Shown here: piece after piece, positions 1-10,921 of the stretch | How the letters are laid out: each line of letters starts with the position of its first letter | How positions within the stretch are numbered: the stretch's first letter is position 1 | From: Holosporaceae bacterium | GTDB lineage: Bacteria > Pseudomonadota > Alphaproteobacteria > UBA3830 | Assembly: GCA_031288795.1 (NCBI GenBank) | Contig: JAITQS010000058.1 | Location: 23,831 to 87,830, forward strand | Direction: 5' to 3' | Length of the DNA stretch: 64,000 bases | Made by a program: the position numbers and the translations under genes | The notes under the pieces: generated by a model | The model's database searches: none | The model's input: only the letters and a program-made list of their open reading frames with translations | What the model was told of the DNA's origin: nothing

Positions 1-397
1 CTTTCAGCAGTGACGTTATGTTAAATGATTCTGGATTTTTGACGTAGGGCAAAAAATCTCTCACCATGACTATGCCAACAACGTCGTCCAGCGTATTTCT
101 GTAGATGGGAATTTGAGAAAAGTGATTTTTGGAAAATATTTCTATAAATTCTTCCAGAGAAGTATCTATTTTGGCGGCAACGATGTCGGCTCTGGGAACC
201 ATTATGTCAGCGGCGGTGAGGTCCTTAAGTCCCAGAACGTTTGAGACCAGAGCCAGCTCGCTGTTATCGTCCGATTCCTGATCACTGGACAGAGACTGCT
301 CCGATTCAATCAGATCCTCTAGGCGATCTATCAGCGGCAATTCCTGCTCTTTTTTCTTTACAAGTTCCTTAAAATAGTTTTTTATTTTACAATACAT
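1..397 (-). CDS. CorC/YbeX-like CBS-domain protein, 3' part cut by window start
   Basis: Reverse strand from ATG at 397 reads MYCKIKNYFKELVKKKEQELPLIDRLEDLIESEQS...AADIMVPRADIVAAKIDTSLEEFIEIF...HFSQIPIYRNTLDDVVGIVMVRDFLP; CBS/CorC motifs, adjacent to ybeY. Confidence 0.8.
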   Translation of the reverse strand, partial: MYCKIKNYFKELVKKKEQELPLIDRLEDLIESEQSLSSDQESDDNSELALVSNVLGLKDLTAADIMVPRADIVAAKIDTSLEEFIEIFSKNHFSQIPIYRNTLDDVVGIVMVRDFLPYVKNPESFNITSLLK

Positions 398-414
398 ATG
401 AAAATACTAACAAA

Positions 415-954
415 TTAATAGGGATTTGCAATCTTCAAATGGGAAAGAATTCTTATTTCTAAGTCCTCCATTTGTTCTGCTCGCGAGCTATCTCCGTGGT
501 CGTAGCCCAGCAGATGCAGCACCGCATGAATCACCAAATGCCTTAGATGATCCTCAAACGTTTTCCTCTGCTCAATGGATTCGCGTTCGACCGTATCATA
601 GGCCAGCGCCACGCTTCCCAAAATACATATATTGCAGCAATAGATGTTTTCATTTTTTTCATCGGAGACATCGCCGTTGTCGCTATAATCATCTTCGTAA
701 TATTTCGGATGATCCCCCTTAATATTATCTATGGAGTCAGCCGGAAAAGCCAATACGTTGGTGGGTTTATCTATTCCCCTGTAGATTTTATTTAAAATTT
801 GCAATTCTTCGTCGTCCGTAAACAAAAAACATATTTCTACATTATAGTGATTTAATTTCAGTTCTCCAAATACTGCCAACACACATTCGTCAGTTATGGA
901 TTGAACATCACATCTGGACCAGGGGTCGTATTCCACAGAAATTTCTAAATTCAT
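415..954 (-). CDS. ybeY: Endoribonuclease YbeY (16S rRNA maturation)
   Basis: Zn motif HAVLHLLGYDHGD (HxxxHxxxxxH); NxLAFP motif. Confidence 0.93.
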   Translation of the reverse strand: MNLEISVEYDPWSRCDVQSITDECVLAVFGELKLNHYNVEICFLFTDDEELQILNKIYRGIDKPTNVLAFPADSIDNIKGDHPKYYEDDYSDNGDVSDEKNENIYCCNICILGSVALAYDTVERESIEQRKTFEDHLRHLVIHAVLHLLGYDHGDSSRAEQMEDLEIRILSHLKIANPY

Positions 955-2279
955 TACATTACCACGCCAACTAAACTATGAGACATCGCTGCCGTAATTT
1001 TTACCCGAGCAACATCTCCTATATTTAAATAACTATCACAAATGGCCACCGATTGGGAATACTCACTGCGACCCACAAGCTGATTTTTATGACGGCCGCA
1101 TTTGCTAATCAATACGTTTAGGTACTGCCCCACATAGCCATTATTGAAGCTAGATTGCTGATCGTTAAGTATTTTTTGGAGGATTTGCAATCTCTCGGAT
1201 TTTTTTTCTTCCGGCACTTGGTTTAGCATTTTTTCCGCCGCCGTACCGGGCCTTGGACTATATTTAAACGAGTAGGCCTGGGCGAATTTTATTTTTTCCA
1301 CCAGATCCAAAGTTTTTTGAAAATCCTCATCTGTTTCGCCGGGGAATCCAACGATAAAATCCGAAGAAAACGCGATATTGCTTTGGTGATCTCTCAGCAG
1401 ATCAACGCATTTTTTATATTGGTCGGCGGAATATTTCCGGTTCATGCGCTGCAGCACAGCGTCGGATCCTGATTGCACTGGCAAATGCACAAAGGGCATG
1501 AGGATATTGACTTCTCCGTGAGCTTTGGCAATATTTTCATTTACATCTTTGGGATTGGAAGTGGTGTATCTCAGACGTTTTAGTCCGTCCAGATCCGCCA
1601 AAGCAAAAATGAGTCGGGACAAATCCCAAGTTTTTCCGTTGGTGCCGGTTCCCCGGTAGGAATTCACATTTTGTCCCAGTAGGATTATTTCTTTAACGTT
1701 CAGGGAGAGTAATTTTTTTGCTTCGGCGATTATGTCTGCCGCGTCTCGGGAAAATTCCGGACCTCGGGTATAGGGAACCACGCAATAGGTGCAAAAATTA
1801 TTACATCCCTCCTGGATTGTGAGAAACTCCGACACTTCGCGATTAAAGAACTGATTTGTAAGGTGCCAAAATTTATTTTTGGCATCGGATTCGGTTCTTA
1901 TTATTCGATTATTTTTTTCGAAATTTTTTATATCTTCGGTAATTTTGTGTATTTCCTGTGGTCCGGCGATTACATCGACGTAGGGAGCTCGTTTGGCGAT
2001 GTCTTCGGACTTGGATTGGGCCACGCAGCCGGTTACCACTATGATGAAATCGTTTCCGGTGATTTGTGCCTCTAATTTTTGCAATCGGGCGCGTCCCAGA
2101 TCGGAGAATAATTTTTCGTCTGCCTTTTCCCGAATGCTGCAGGTGTTGAATATGACGACGTTCGCATCGGCCATGGAGGCTGTGGATTCATAGCCGGCTT
2201 CCAGGAGGGCATCGGCAATGCGCTGTGAATCGTAGGAGTTCATCTGGCAGCCGTAACTTTTTATAAAAAATTGTCTCAT
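954..2279 (-). CDS. miaB: tRNA-2-methylthio-N6-dimethylallyladenosine synthase MiaB
   Basis: FIKSYGCQMNSYDS, radical SAM CNNFCTYCVVPYTRG, C-terminal TRAM region. Confidence 0.96.
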   Translation of the reverse strand: MRQFFIKSYGCQMNSYDSQRIADALLEAGYESTASMADANVVIFNTCSIREKADEKLFSDLGRARLQKLEAQITGNDFIIVVTGCVAQSKSEDIAKRAPYVDVIAGPQEIHKITEDIKNFEKNNRIIRTESDAKNKFWHLTNQFFNREVSEFLTIQEGCNNFCTYCVVPYTRGPEFSRDAADIIAEAKKLLSLNVKEIILLGQNVNSYRGTGTNGKTWDLSRLIFALADLDGLKRLRYTTSNPKDVNENIAKAHGEVNILMPFVHLPVQSGSDAVLQRMNRKYSADQYKKCVDLLRDHQSNIAFSSDFIVGFPGETDEDFQKTLDLVEKIKFAQAYSFKYSPRPGTAAEKMLNQVPEEKKSERLQILQKILNDQQSSFNNGYVGQYLNVLISKCGRHKNQLVGRSEYSQSVAICDSYLNIGDVARVKITAAMSHSLVGVVM

Positions 2280-2297
2280 GGGTATTTTTCACTCCAG

Positions 2298-3575
2298 TTA
2301 TTCGCCGGCCAACGGAGCAATTGGAGTGATTTTCACCAATCCTATTTGATTTCTCTGTCTTCTCAAAATCTCGATTTTATAATTGGATAGCACGTAAATT
2401 TGTCCGACGTCCGGGATTTTTCTCAGTTCGTGCATGACGTATCCGGCGATGGTAGCTGCTTCCTCTTCTGGTATATTCCAGTCGCATTGTCTATTAAGGT
2501 CGCGGATGGGGGTTGTGCCATCGGCGATGACGCTCCCGTCCGACTGCGGACGTATGCCGGAGACGGTTGCGTCATCGTATTCATCGGTGATTTCTCCAAC
2601 GATCTCCTCAAGAATATCTTCCAGCGTAATGCAGCCCATGAGATCGCCGTATTCGTCCACCACCAGAGCGAAATGCTCTCTTTTTTTCCTAAAATTCTGC
2701 AGCTGATCCAGCAGATGCGTTGTTTCCGGAATAAACCACGGCGGAGAAATCAGGCTGTTTATTTTCATATTTGCCATGTCGCCGTTGCCCATCTGGACCG
2801 CCCGAAAAAATGTTTTTGTCTTCAGAATTCCAATGATATTCTCGGGATTATCTTTCCATATCGGTACACGGGAAAACGGACAACTCGTTAGTTCTGCGGC
2901 AATTTTTTCCAGCGGAAGCGATACATCTATGGTTTTTAAATTTTTCCGATGCACCATGATATGACTTACGATAATTTCTTCCAGATCCAATATGCTTTTG
3001 AGCATTATTTTCTTTTGGACTTCGTCCTCGTCTCCTCTGGACTCGTGCATTTCGATGGCGCCGCGCAATTCATCATCTGATTTATCCGGGGATTTGTCAT
3101 CCATATTTATGCGCAGCAGTTTCAGCGAAAGTCGCGCACATAATTCCAGCAGCGACACCAGCGGCTTCAGGAGCGTCACGATGCTTTTCACAAACGGTGC
3201 CACGAACAGCGCATACTTTGACGTAAATTGTATGGCCACCATCTTGGGAAATATTTCGGCATAGGTGATGGTGGCGGCTCCTATTATCGCCTGCACCACG
3301 GCGGTCTCGGTTGAAGACAGGTACTTCACGGAAAAAAATACGCTGATCATGGGAATAAAATATAAAAATATCTGATTAATAACCAGAATCGTACCAATGG
3401 ATGTGGTCATTTTCTCCCGCAAAGCTATGACTTTTTTGGCGCGGTCGTCTCCTTTTTTTGCCAAGTGATACAGATGCGCCTTGGACGCTCCGGTGATCGC
3501 CGTCTCTGCACCGGATATAAAACCTGATATGGCGATTAAAAACAAAATCACCAACGCAAAAATAATGTAAGTCAT
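2298..3575 (-). CDS. CNNM/DUF21 transmembrane + CBS + CorC_HlyC domain protein
   Basis: N-terminal TM ISGFISGAETAITGASKAHLYHLAKKGD, CBS repeats, FALVVDEYGDLMGCITLEDILEEIVGEI. Confidence 0.9.
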   Translation of the reverse strand: MTYIIFALVILFLIAISGFISGAETAITGASKAHLYHLAKKGDDRAKKVIALREKMTTSIGTILVINQIFLYFIPMISVFFSVKYLSSTETAVVQAIIGAATITYAEIFPKMVAIQFTSKYALFVAPFVKSIVTLLKPLVSLLELCARLSLKLLRINMDDKSPDKSDDELRGAIEMHESRGDEDEVQKKIMLKSILDLEEIIVSHIMVHRKNLKTIDVSLPLEKIAAELTSCPFSRVPIWKDNPENIIGILKTKTFFRAVQMGNGDMANMKINSLISPPWFIPETTHLLDQLQNFRKKREHFALVVDEYGDLMGCITLEDILEEIVGEITDEYDDATVSGIRPQSDGSVIADGTTPIRDLNRQCDWNIPEEEAATIAGYVMHELRKIPDVGQIYVLSNYKIEILRRQRNQIGLVKITPIAPLAGE

Positions 3576-3812
3576 GGAAATTTCCCTCCCCCCAAGTGCG
3601 AGAAGCGTGACAACAACAGAACCAAAAACAAACTCACTCCTAATAACCAGCTGGCCTGCAATAAATTACCAGATCTTAATGATTCCATCTTAAATATTTT
3701 TACCCAATATAACTGCATTCGGGAGTATTATAATTTCATAAGCAGCAATGGTAAAGATTGGGAATTAATAAAAGATGATTTAATCCCCAAGATAACATCC
3801 GGGAGATAACCC

Positions 3813-4724
3813 ATGATTGAACAGAATTTGGAACCTAATTTTAAAGAATTCTTTGTGGAATATCTGAAAAGTGAGAAAAACGCCTCTGCCAATACAGTGC
3901 AGTCCTATGTGCTGGATTTGGAGGAGTTTTACCGCTATCTCGCATCCCAAAACATCAGCATCGTCGCCCTGGAGCCACAAAACATCGTCGCCTATATGGC
4001 GAAATTGGACGAAAAAAATCTGAAAACGTCTTCTATTCGCAGAAAATTATCGTCGCTGCAGCAATTTTTCAAGTTTCTATGCCGAGAAGAACTGCGCCCC
4101 GATAATCCAATGAAATTTATAACGCAACCCAAATGCAAACGTCCCCTGCCGAAAATTGTGGACGAAGAAACCGTCCTGCGGCTAAAAAATTCCACAAATC
4201 AGCTGAAATATGAGGAAAAGTTACGGGCAGATCTGATACTATATCTCCTCTACGGCAGCGGATTACGCGTCAGTGAGCTCATTACCGTCAAAAAAAATTC
4301 CATTGTGGAATCAAAATTCCTGAGGGTTCTGGGAAAAGGAAATAAAGAACGCATTGTGCCCATTGCGTCGGCAATCGTGCCGCTGCTGGGAGAATGGACT
4401 GCCGTCTGTCCGGAGTCCGTCTGGATGTTCCCCTCACCTCCGGATCCCGCAAAGCACATCACACGCCAGAGAATATTTCAGATTCTCAAAGAAATCGCCG
4501 TTCTTTCAGGCATCGATACCAGAAAAATATCTCCCCACGTGCTGCGCCACGCCTTCGCAACGCATATTCTTGACAACGGCGCTGATTTACTCAGTCTAAA
4601 AAAAATGTTGGGACATAAGGATATCACCACAACGGAAATATATACCCATGTCAGTAGAAAAAAATTAAAGGAAATTATCGAAAAATTTCATCCAATTGCG
4701 AGGATAAAATCTGACCACGAATAA
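3813..4724 (+). CDS. xerD: Tyrosine recombinase XerD
   Basis: SGLRVSEL, SPHVLRHAFATHILDNGADLLSLKKMLGHKDITTTEIYTHV; catalytic R-H-R-Y present. Confidence 0.9.
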   Translation: MIEQNLEPNFKEFFVEYLKSEKNASANTVQSYVLDLEEFYRYLASQNISIVALEPQNIVAYMAKLDEKNLKTSSIRRKLSSLQQFFKFLCREELRPDNPMKFITQPKCKRPLPKIVDEETVLRLKNSTNQLKYEEKLRADLILYLLYGSGLRVSELITVKKNSIVESKFLRVLGKGNKERIVPIASAIVPLLGEWTAVCPESVWMFPSPPDPAKHITRQRIFQILKEIAVLSGIDTRKISPHVLRHAFATHILDNGADLLSLKKMLGHKDITTTEIYTHVSRKKLKEIIEKFHPIARIKSDHE

Positions 4725-4944
4725 TGACCATGATTGTATTGCGACTTCTGCCACTTGGTAATCATTTTTTGAGATTCTTGCTCCAGGAGACATTGGGCAA
4801 AACTCTATTGCTATATTATTCGCCACAACAATCTCATTAATTAATATTATTTTTTTTCTTCCCCTTGCGTGGGCGAAAAAAATGTATATCATATGGAGCG
4901 AAAGTAGGATATCGTTTTTTCGGTTTCTGCGATATTTTTTCAGA

Positions 4945-5019
4945 GCGGGTGTAGCTCAGTGGTAGAGTACAACCTTGCCAAGGTTGGTGTCGAGGGTTCG
5001 AATCCCTTCGCCCGCTCCA
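4945..5019 (+). tRNA. tRNA-Gly (GCC)
   Basis: Cloverleaf gcgggtg...agctcagtggtagagt...ttGCCaa...ggttcgaatccc...cgcccgc t CCA. Confidence 0.95.
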
Positions 5020-5100
5020 GAGGTTCAGAACCGTCAGAATCGTATGCCGCCAGCGGTGATCATTTTATTTCTGTCAGTATGATAATGCGTGGGAGGTAAG

Positions 5101-6744
5101 CTACCCCTGATACCGTAGTGCCGCTGCAATGAAGCCGGCAAACAGCGGATGCGGTGCAAACGGACGCGATCTAAATTCCGGATGCGCCTGTGTTGCAATA
5201 AAAAACGGATGATTTCGCAATTCCATAATCTCCGGCAGACTGCCGTCCTCGGACATTCCGGAAAACACGAGGGCTGCTTTTTCAAAAACCTCCGCATATT
5301 TTTTGATATTTACTTCAAAACGATGTCTATGGCGTTCGGTTACTTCCGCCGAGCCATATATGCTATGGGCCAGACTCCCGGGGGTAATTTTGCAGAGATA
5401 ATTCCCCAATCGCATGCTGCTTCCCTTATGGCCACATATGGTTCTGCTTTCCAGTACTCCGTTTGCGTACCAGCTATCCATGAAATCGATGACGTATTCT
5501 CCATCTGTAGAGAACTCCCGACTGGTGGCCGCGGTAATGCCGGCAACATTGCGGCAGGATTCAATAACGGCGAGTTGCATGCCAAGACAAATTCCCAAAA
5601 AGGGTATTTTATTTTCGCGAGCAAATTTTATGGCAGCGATTTTTACGTCGGTTCCGCCGGAATCAAATCCTCCGGGAACCAGGATGCCGGCTACATTTTT
5701 CAAGCGATCTTCGATTTCGGAAAAATTTTCTTTGGCGTCCACCCATTCTACTTCAACTTTGGCATCATTGGCGAATCCGCCGTGAACTATGGCCTGGGCC
5801 AGCGACATATAGGCGTCCTTCAGCTTAATATATTTTCCCACCACTGCAATTTTGGTAGACTTTGAAGGAGCACGTACAGCGTGTTCCAGAGATATCCATT
5901 TTTTATTTATTTCTTTTTCCGCCTGTTCTTCAGATTTTTCACTAAATATTCCGAAATGCCTGCAGATTTGTCTGTCCAGACCGGCCCTATGATACATATG
6001 CGGGATAAGATATATATTTTCGGCATCCAGTGCCGCAATAACATTTTCCAATTTCATGCTGCAGAGTCTAGAAATTTTTGTTTTGATATCGTCGGTGATG
6101 TTTTTTTCGCTTCGGCACAGAATTATATCCGGTTGAACTCCCATGCTTTGCAATTGTCTTACGGAGTGCTGCGTTGGTTTTGTTTTTAGTTCCTCTGCCG
6201 CTCTGATATAGGGCAGATACGTAAGATGGATACACATGCATTTGCTTTTGCCAAGATCGATGGTCAGCTGCCGAATAGCCTCCAGGTAGGGTAGTCCTTC
6301 GATGTCGCCGACTGTTCCTCCTATTTCGCATATCATAAAATCGACATTTTCATGACCATTCAGAATGAAATTTTTTATTTCGTCAGTTATGTGGGGGATT
6401 ACTTGAATATCAGAGCCGAGATAATCGCCGCATCTTTCTTTGGCGAGGACTTTTTCATAAATTTTCCCTGTTGTCAAAGAATCGCCGGCGGAGCATTTTA
6501 TGTCCGTAAATCTCTCGTAGTGGCCGAAGTCCAGATCTGCCTCACAGCCATCTCCCATCACGAATACTTCGCCGTGTTTATAGGGGCTCATGGTGCCGGG
6601 ATCGATGTTTATATAGGGATCAAGTTTTTTTATGCGGATGGAGTAATTGCGAGACTGTAGTAAAGCTCCCACCGTAGCGGCGGCGACACCTTTTCCTAGA
6701 GAAGACATCGTCCCACCGCTAATGAAAATAAATGACGCTAACAT
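5101..6744 (-). CDS. pyrG: CTP synthase
   Basis: FISGGTMSSLGKGVAAATVGALL, glutamine amidotransferase PFLGICLGMQLAVIE. Confidence 0.97.
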   Translation of the reverse strand: MLASFIFISGGTMSSLGKGVAAATVGALLQSRNYSIRIKKLDPYINIDPGTMSPYKHGEVFVMGDGCEADLDFGHYERFTDIKCSAGDSLTTGKIYEKVLAKERCGDYLGSDIQVIPHITDEIKNFILNGHENVDFMICEIGGTVGDIEGLPYLEAIRQLTIDLGKSKCMCIHLTYLPYIRAAEELKTKPTQHSVRQLQSMGVQPDIILCRSEKNITDDIKTKISRLCSMKLENVIAALDAENIYLIPHMYHRAGLDRQICRHFGIFSEKSEEQAEKEINKKWISLEHAVRAPSKSTKIAVVGKYIKLKDAYMSLAQAIVHGGFANDAKVEVEWVDAKENFSEIEDRLKNVAGILVPGGFDSGGTDVKIAAIKFARENKIPFLGICLGMQLAVIESCRNVAGITAATSREFSTDGEYVIDFMDSWYANGVLESRTICGHKGSSMRLGNYLCKITPGSLAHSIYGSAEVTERHRHRFEVNIKKYAEVFEKAALVFSGMSEDGSLPEIMELRNHPFFIATQAHPEFRSRPFAPHPLFAGFIAAALRYQG

Positions 6745-6902
6745 ATTTTAACCAGTAATAATAATGAAAAAGTATATTATACATTTTAGCTTTTAGTCAA
6801 GAGGCATTCGGAAAGAAAAGAGAGGATGCGCACAAAAGAGCAGTGCCATAACATCGGCGGAAAATTCAACTGATATAAGTCCGCCGGTTCGTCTGTGAAA
6901 TT

Positions 6903-7982
6903 TTATTCTTCGCTATAGTTGGAGATTTGATCTTCCTGATCCGCTTCCAGGAGGGCTCTGATTATTTCGTTCAGTCCTTCGCCTTCCATGATTTGGGACA
7001 ATTTATACAGCGTAAGACCGATGCGATGATCCGAGACGCGTCCCTGGGGATAATTGTAGGTGCGGATGCGCTCGGAGCGCTCTCCGGTGCCCACCTGTAG
7101 ACGTCGGTTTTCCGCTCTTTCCGAATGAAGCTTTTGGCGCTCCATTTCGTACAATCGAGCCCGAAGAATTTTCATGGCCTTCAAACGATTCATGTGCTGG
7201 GATCGTTCGTCCTGCTGTGTTACCACTATGCCGGAGGGAATATGCGTAATTCTGACGGCACTTTCGGTTTTGTTTACGTGCTGTCCGCCGGCGCCGGATG
7301 CCCTCATGACATCTATTTTCAGGTCAGTTTCGTCTATTTTTAGATCCACCTCTTCTGCTTCCGGGAGAACGGCCACAGTCGCCGTTGAGGTGTGAACTCG
7401 CCCACTGGATTCCGTCACCGGAACCCGTTGAACCCGATGCACTCCCGACTCGAATTTTAAATAGGAAAATACGCCCTTGCCGGAAATACTTGCCGACGCC
7501 TCCTTTAGACTGCCAATGCCAGACTCCTGGATATATAAAATTTCGAACCTCCAGCCGCGATAGTCGGAATACTTTTGATACATGCGAAAAAGATCCGCCG
7601 CAAATAAACCGGCTTCGTCGCCTCCGGTTCCGGCTCGTATCTCCAGAATGGCATTTTTTTCGTCCAGGGCGTCTTTGGGAATGAGCATGATTTTCATTTC
7701 TTTTTCGTAGGCCGGCATGAGTTCTTTCAAATGCTCAATTTCTGATTGGGCCAATTCCCGGAAATCTGCGTCTGCGACCGGATCTTCCAAAACGTTTGCC
7801 AGATCCGCGAGTTCCCTTTGGGCTTTCTTGTATTTCCAGATAACCTGAACAAAATCATCCAAATCAGAGAATTCCTTCGATAATTTTCCGAAATTATCCG
7901 AATCTCCAATATTGATAAGCATTTGTTCCTTAAGAAAATTATGGCGTTCCAAAATTTTGTTCAGTGTCGCATCCAAAGGCAC
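6903..7982 (-). CDS. prfA: Peptide chain release factor 1
   Basis: [18 protein letters not shown], codon-recognition [21 protein letters not shown]. Confidence 0.96.
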   Translation of the reverse strand: MPLDATLNKILERHNFLKEQMLINIGDSDNFGKLSKEFSDLDDFVQVIWKYKKAQRELADLANVLEDPVADADFRELAQSEIEHLKELMPAYEKEMKIMLIPKDALDEKNAILEIRAGTGGDEAGLFAADLFRMYQKYSDYRGWRFEILYIQESGIGSLKEASASISGKGVFSYLKFESGVHRVQRVPVTESSGRVHTSTATVAVLPEAEEVDLKIDETDLKIDVMRASGAGGQHVNKTESAVRITHIPSGIVVTQQDERSQHMNRLKAMKILRARLYEMERQKLHSERAENRRLQVGTGERSERIRTYNYPQGRVSDHRIGLTLYKLSQIMEGEGLNEIIRALLEADQEDQISNYSEE

Positions 7983-7999
7983 AATGACTCTCCATTTTT

Positions 8000-8704
8000 C
8001 TAGGTTTTGAGTTTTTCTATTTCCGTATGGAAAACTTCATTTAGTCTATTCATAAATTCTTCTTGGGACAAGCCCGGTGGAATGGGATCTAAAAATTTTA
8101 CCGTGACAATTCCGGATTTTTTTAAAAAACCTCCCCGCGGCCAAAATTTTCCGGCATCGTGGATCACCGGCACAACCGGACAATTGCTTTTTCTATAAAA
8201 AAACGCGATTCCCCGCTTGAGGGGAATATGTTCGCCGGTTCGGGCACGAGTTCCTTCCGGAAATATGATCACCGGATGCTTTTCGGCGATAGCTTTTTCC
8301 ACTTTTCTCGCGGCACTAATAAGTGCCCGAACTCCGTTTTTACGGTCTATGCCTATTGTACCAACTCTGCGAGACAGCTGAGCGAAAATCGGAATTTGCA
8401 ACAGCTCTTTCTTCAGCACAAAAGTTGGCCGTTGGAATTTATGGATTAGTACGAGAGTTTCCCAGGTGGATTCATGACGTACCGCATAGATTGCCGGCTG
8501 CTGCAGTAAATTATGTTCGTTCTCAATCTTATATCTAATGCCCAGTATGTTTTGGGTCAGAAAGTCTATGGTCTTCGAAAACAATCGCCAAAATTTGTAG
8601 ATCCATTCTTTGCGAAAAATTACCAGCGGAAACGCCGATACCAGCAAAAAAGTGGCCATCGTAAAAAATAAAATACTAAAAGTAATAGATCTAATAAGCA
8701 GCAT
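8000..8704 (-). CDS. plsC: 1-acyl-sn-glycerol-3-phosphate acyltransferase
   Basis: VRHESTWET (HX4 motif variant), [11 protein letters not shown]. Confidence 0.88.
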   Translation of the reverse strand: MLLIRSITFSILFFTMATFLLVSAFPLVIFRKEWIYKFWRLFSKTIDFLTQNILGIRYKIENEHNLLQQPAIYAVRHESTWETLVLIHKFQRPTFVLKKELLQIPIFAQLSRRVGTIGIDRKNGVRALISAARKVEKAIAEKHPVIIFPEGTRARTGEHIPLKRGIAFFYRKSNCPVVPVIHDAGKFWPRGGFLKKSGIVTVKFLDPIPPGLSQEEFMNRLNEVFHTEIEKLKT

Positions 8705-9278
8705 TTTCTAAATTCTCAAAAAAATGTCTAATATGTGCAAATATTATCTTATGAAATTCCTTAAGACAATAAAAAATAAATTTCAGATTTCGCTTAGATA
8801 TTACACAATACTTGTATACTTTTATATGCGGATCCAGATGCTTAAGTTCCAGCAAGCTCCGGGGCATATGGTAATCTGACGTTATTACGGTAACTTCCGT
8901 CATATTATTATTTCTCATCCATTCGATTATTTCTTTTGCATTTTCCCGAGTATTTTTGGCATGCTTTCCGAGGGTAAAATTCATATTTTCGTATATTTTA
9001 TTTCCCAGTACATCTTGGACCTCCACTAAACGACCAACTCCGGATATGAGCACATTTTTTTGCTTTTGTCCACAGTAGCTTGCCATAAAAAACATTGCAT
9101 CCGGTATTCTATTTTTTTCACCGGTTAATATCGCCATGTTATCGGAAAAATCCTGCTGATGACTGCGAGATCCTCGGTAAACTTGATGGAGGAAATAGGA
9201 AAATCCCAAGAACCACAGCGCTAATGCCGTGATGATTGCTCCTATGATGTATCTTTTTCTCATTAACCGATTCTCCAT
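8691..9278 (-). CDS. YdcF/SanA-like DUF218 protein
   Basis: TM N-terminus, ISGVGR, VITSDYHMPRSLLELKHL. Confidence 0.8.
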   Translation of the reverse strand: MENRLMRKRYIIGAIITALALWFLGFSYFLHQVYRGSRSHQQDFSDNMAILTGEKNRIPDAMFFMASYCGQKQKNVLISGVGRLVEVQDVLGNKIYENMNFTLGKHAKNTRENAKEIIEWMRNNNMTEVTVITSDYHMPRSLLELKHLDPHIKVYKYCVISKRNLKFIFYCLKEFHKIIFAHIRHFFENLENAAY

Positions 9279-10156
9279 TCGTCGTTATTGAGAAAAAATA
9301 CCACGGATTTCCGAGCAGTGATCATCACCAGCAGCGTAGTAAATACCGGTATGGTGATCGCTATTCCGACACAAACTAAAGTTGTGAAATCTAGTTTTCC
9401 GGAAAATATATAAACCATACCGAAAACCGTGGTAATTCCGAGAATAATTGACATCAGCGATGCCTTGCATCCAACGGAGAAATAATATTTGTTGAACTGA
9501 GCTGCGATGTACCTATCGTTGGCACCAACTAGCTGCAGAATTTTCACTATATTTTGATGTACGCTTAATGTTTTTTTGGTGATGAACACTACCGTCGTCA
9601 AGACTGTTATAAATATCAGTACCGATAGCAAAATTGCAAATGAAAACAATCCATTGCTTATTTTTAAAATAGGGGTATACCAATTGGAGTGGTCGTGTAT
9701 TTTTACACCGGGGGATATTTTGGCAAGTTTTTCTGTCAGCCGCAGGAGATCTAGCGGAATATTTTTGTCGGATTCCACATCAAAAATAGTTGGAAACGGA
9801 AAATCATCGGGAATGGATGTACCACTCAGCCAAGGCTCCAATATTTTTAAAATATCTGAGTCTTCCAGCTTTTTTATGGATTTTATGCCTTCTGTGGATT
9901 CCACCATTTGGATAATTTCCTGTATTTGTGTTGGCGTGAGACTTTCGTCCGGGCCATCGATGTTCGACTGAAATTCTATGGTGACGTGGCCATTGAGGGC
10001 ATTGCTCCATTCGGAGGTCAGATTGCAGGTAAAGAAGCAGCTCATGATGGCTATGGTAACCGAATACATGAGGAATCCAATAATAAATGGCACAAAGCGA
10101 TTAGTTTTATCGCTATAGAAATCAAAATCGAAATCACGGATTTGTGGCATCATCAT
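9263..10156 (-). CDS. ftsX: Cell division permease-like protein FtsX
   Basis: FtsX/MacB_PCD topology, downstream of ftsE; start placed at MMMPQIRDF because AGGAGG lies just upstream (the ORF track extends to 10198). Confidence 0.85.
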   Translation of the reverse strand: MMMPQIRDFDFDFYSDKTNRFVPFIIGFLMYSVTIAIMSCFFTCNLTSEWSNALNGHVTIEFQSNIDGPDESLTPTQIQEIIQMVESTEGIKSIKKLEDSDILKILEPWLSGTSIPDDFPFPTIFDVESDKNIPLDLLRLTEKLAKISPGVKIHDHSNWYTPILKISNGLFSFAILLSVLIFITVLTTVVFITKKTLSVHQNIVKILQLVGANDRYIAAQFNKYYFSVGCKASLMSIILGITTVFGMVYIFSGKLDFTTLVCVGIAITIPVFTTLLVMITARKSVVFFLNNDEWRIG

Positions 10157-10157
10157 A

Positions 10158-10886
10158 CTAGAATCCTCCTGTGGGACCAGAAATTGATCTATCGGCAATA
10201 ATTCTACAGTTTTCTATTTTTAGCTCATTGTAGTGGAAAGTATCGACGAATTGCCGATAATGGGTTGCAACTATTACGCAGGTTCCCATTTTGTGCATTC
10301 CATAGAACAGATTCATGAGCTTATTGGCAATTTGTTCATCGACATTGCCGGTGGGTTCATCTGCCAGGAGGATTTCTGGCCTGATGATGACGGCCCGAGC
10401 AATGGCAACCCGTTGTTTTTGTCCGCCGGATAGGACATAGGGATAAGCATTGAAGCATTCGCCCAATCCGACCCAATCGAGAATTTCTTTGGCCTGATTT
10501 TCTCTCTGTTTTTCAGATTCTCCCGTAACTTTTAGGGGCAATGCAACGTTTTCCAGGACCGTCAGATGGTTCAGGAGGTTGAAATCCTGAAAAACTACGC
10601 CTATTTTTTGTCTCATCTCGAATAATTCCTGACGAGATATCTCCGAAACATCTCTGTCGAATATTTTCAATTGTCCAGACGATGGTTTCATGCCCATGTA
10701 GAGGAGTCTCATGAGGGTTGTTTTTCCCGCTCCACTTGCTCCCGTAAGAAAATAAAATGACCTTTTATACAATGAAAGAGATACATTTTTCAAAACAGGA
10801 GCGCCCTCTCCATAATGTAACATGACTTTATCAAAGGATACGATCGCATCTTCTACGGCCATTAACTCTCCAAAATCAAAAACCAC
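10158..10886 (-). CDS. ftsE: Cell division ATP-binding protein FtsE
   Basis: TGASGAGKTTLMRLLY, LSGGQKQRVAIARA, LLADEPTGNVD; start may be the internal Met (MAVEDAIVSFDKV). Confidence 0.92.
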   Translation of the reverse strand: MVFDFGELMAVEDAIVSFDKVMLHYGEGAPVLKNVSLSLYKRSFYFLTGASGAGKTTLMRLLYMGMKPSSGQLKIFDRDVSEISRQELFEMRQKIGVVFQDFNLLNHLTVLENVALPLKVTGESEKQRENQAKEILDWVGLGECFNAYPYVLSGGQKQRVAIARAVIIRPEILLADEPTGNVDEQIANKLMNLFYGMHKMGTCVIVATHYRQFVDTFHYNELKIENCRIIADRSISGPTGGF

Positions 10887-10921
10887 GTTAACAATAACAA
10901 ACTTGTATTAGCGAGGAAAGT

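Noticed and set aside
2400-2891. 163-aa + strand ORF opposite the CNNM/CBS gene
   Set aside because: Antisense to a well-supported coding region; no family motifs
4665-4892. 75-aa minus ORF between xerD and tRNA-Gly
   Set aside because: Overlaps xerD end; no recognisable domain
5149-5865. 238-aa + strand ORF opposite pyrG
   Set aside because: Antisense shadow of a clear pyrG; no recognisable motifs
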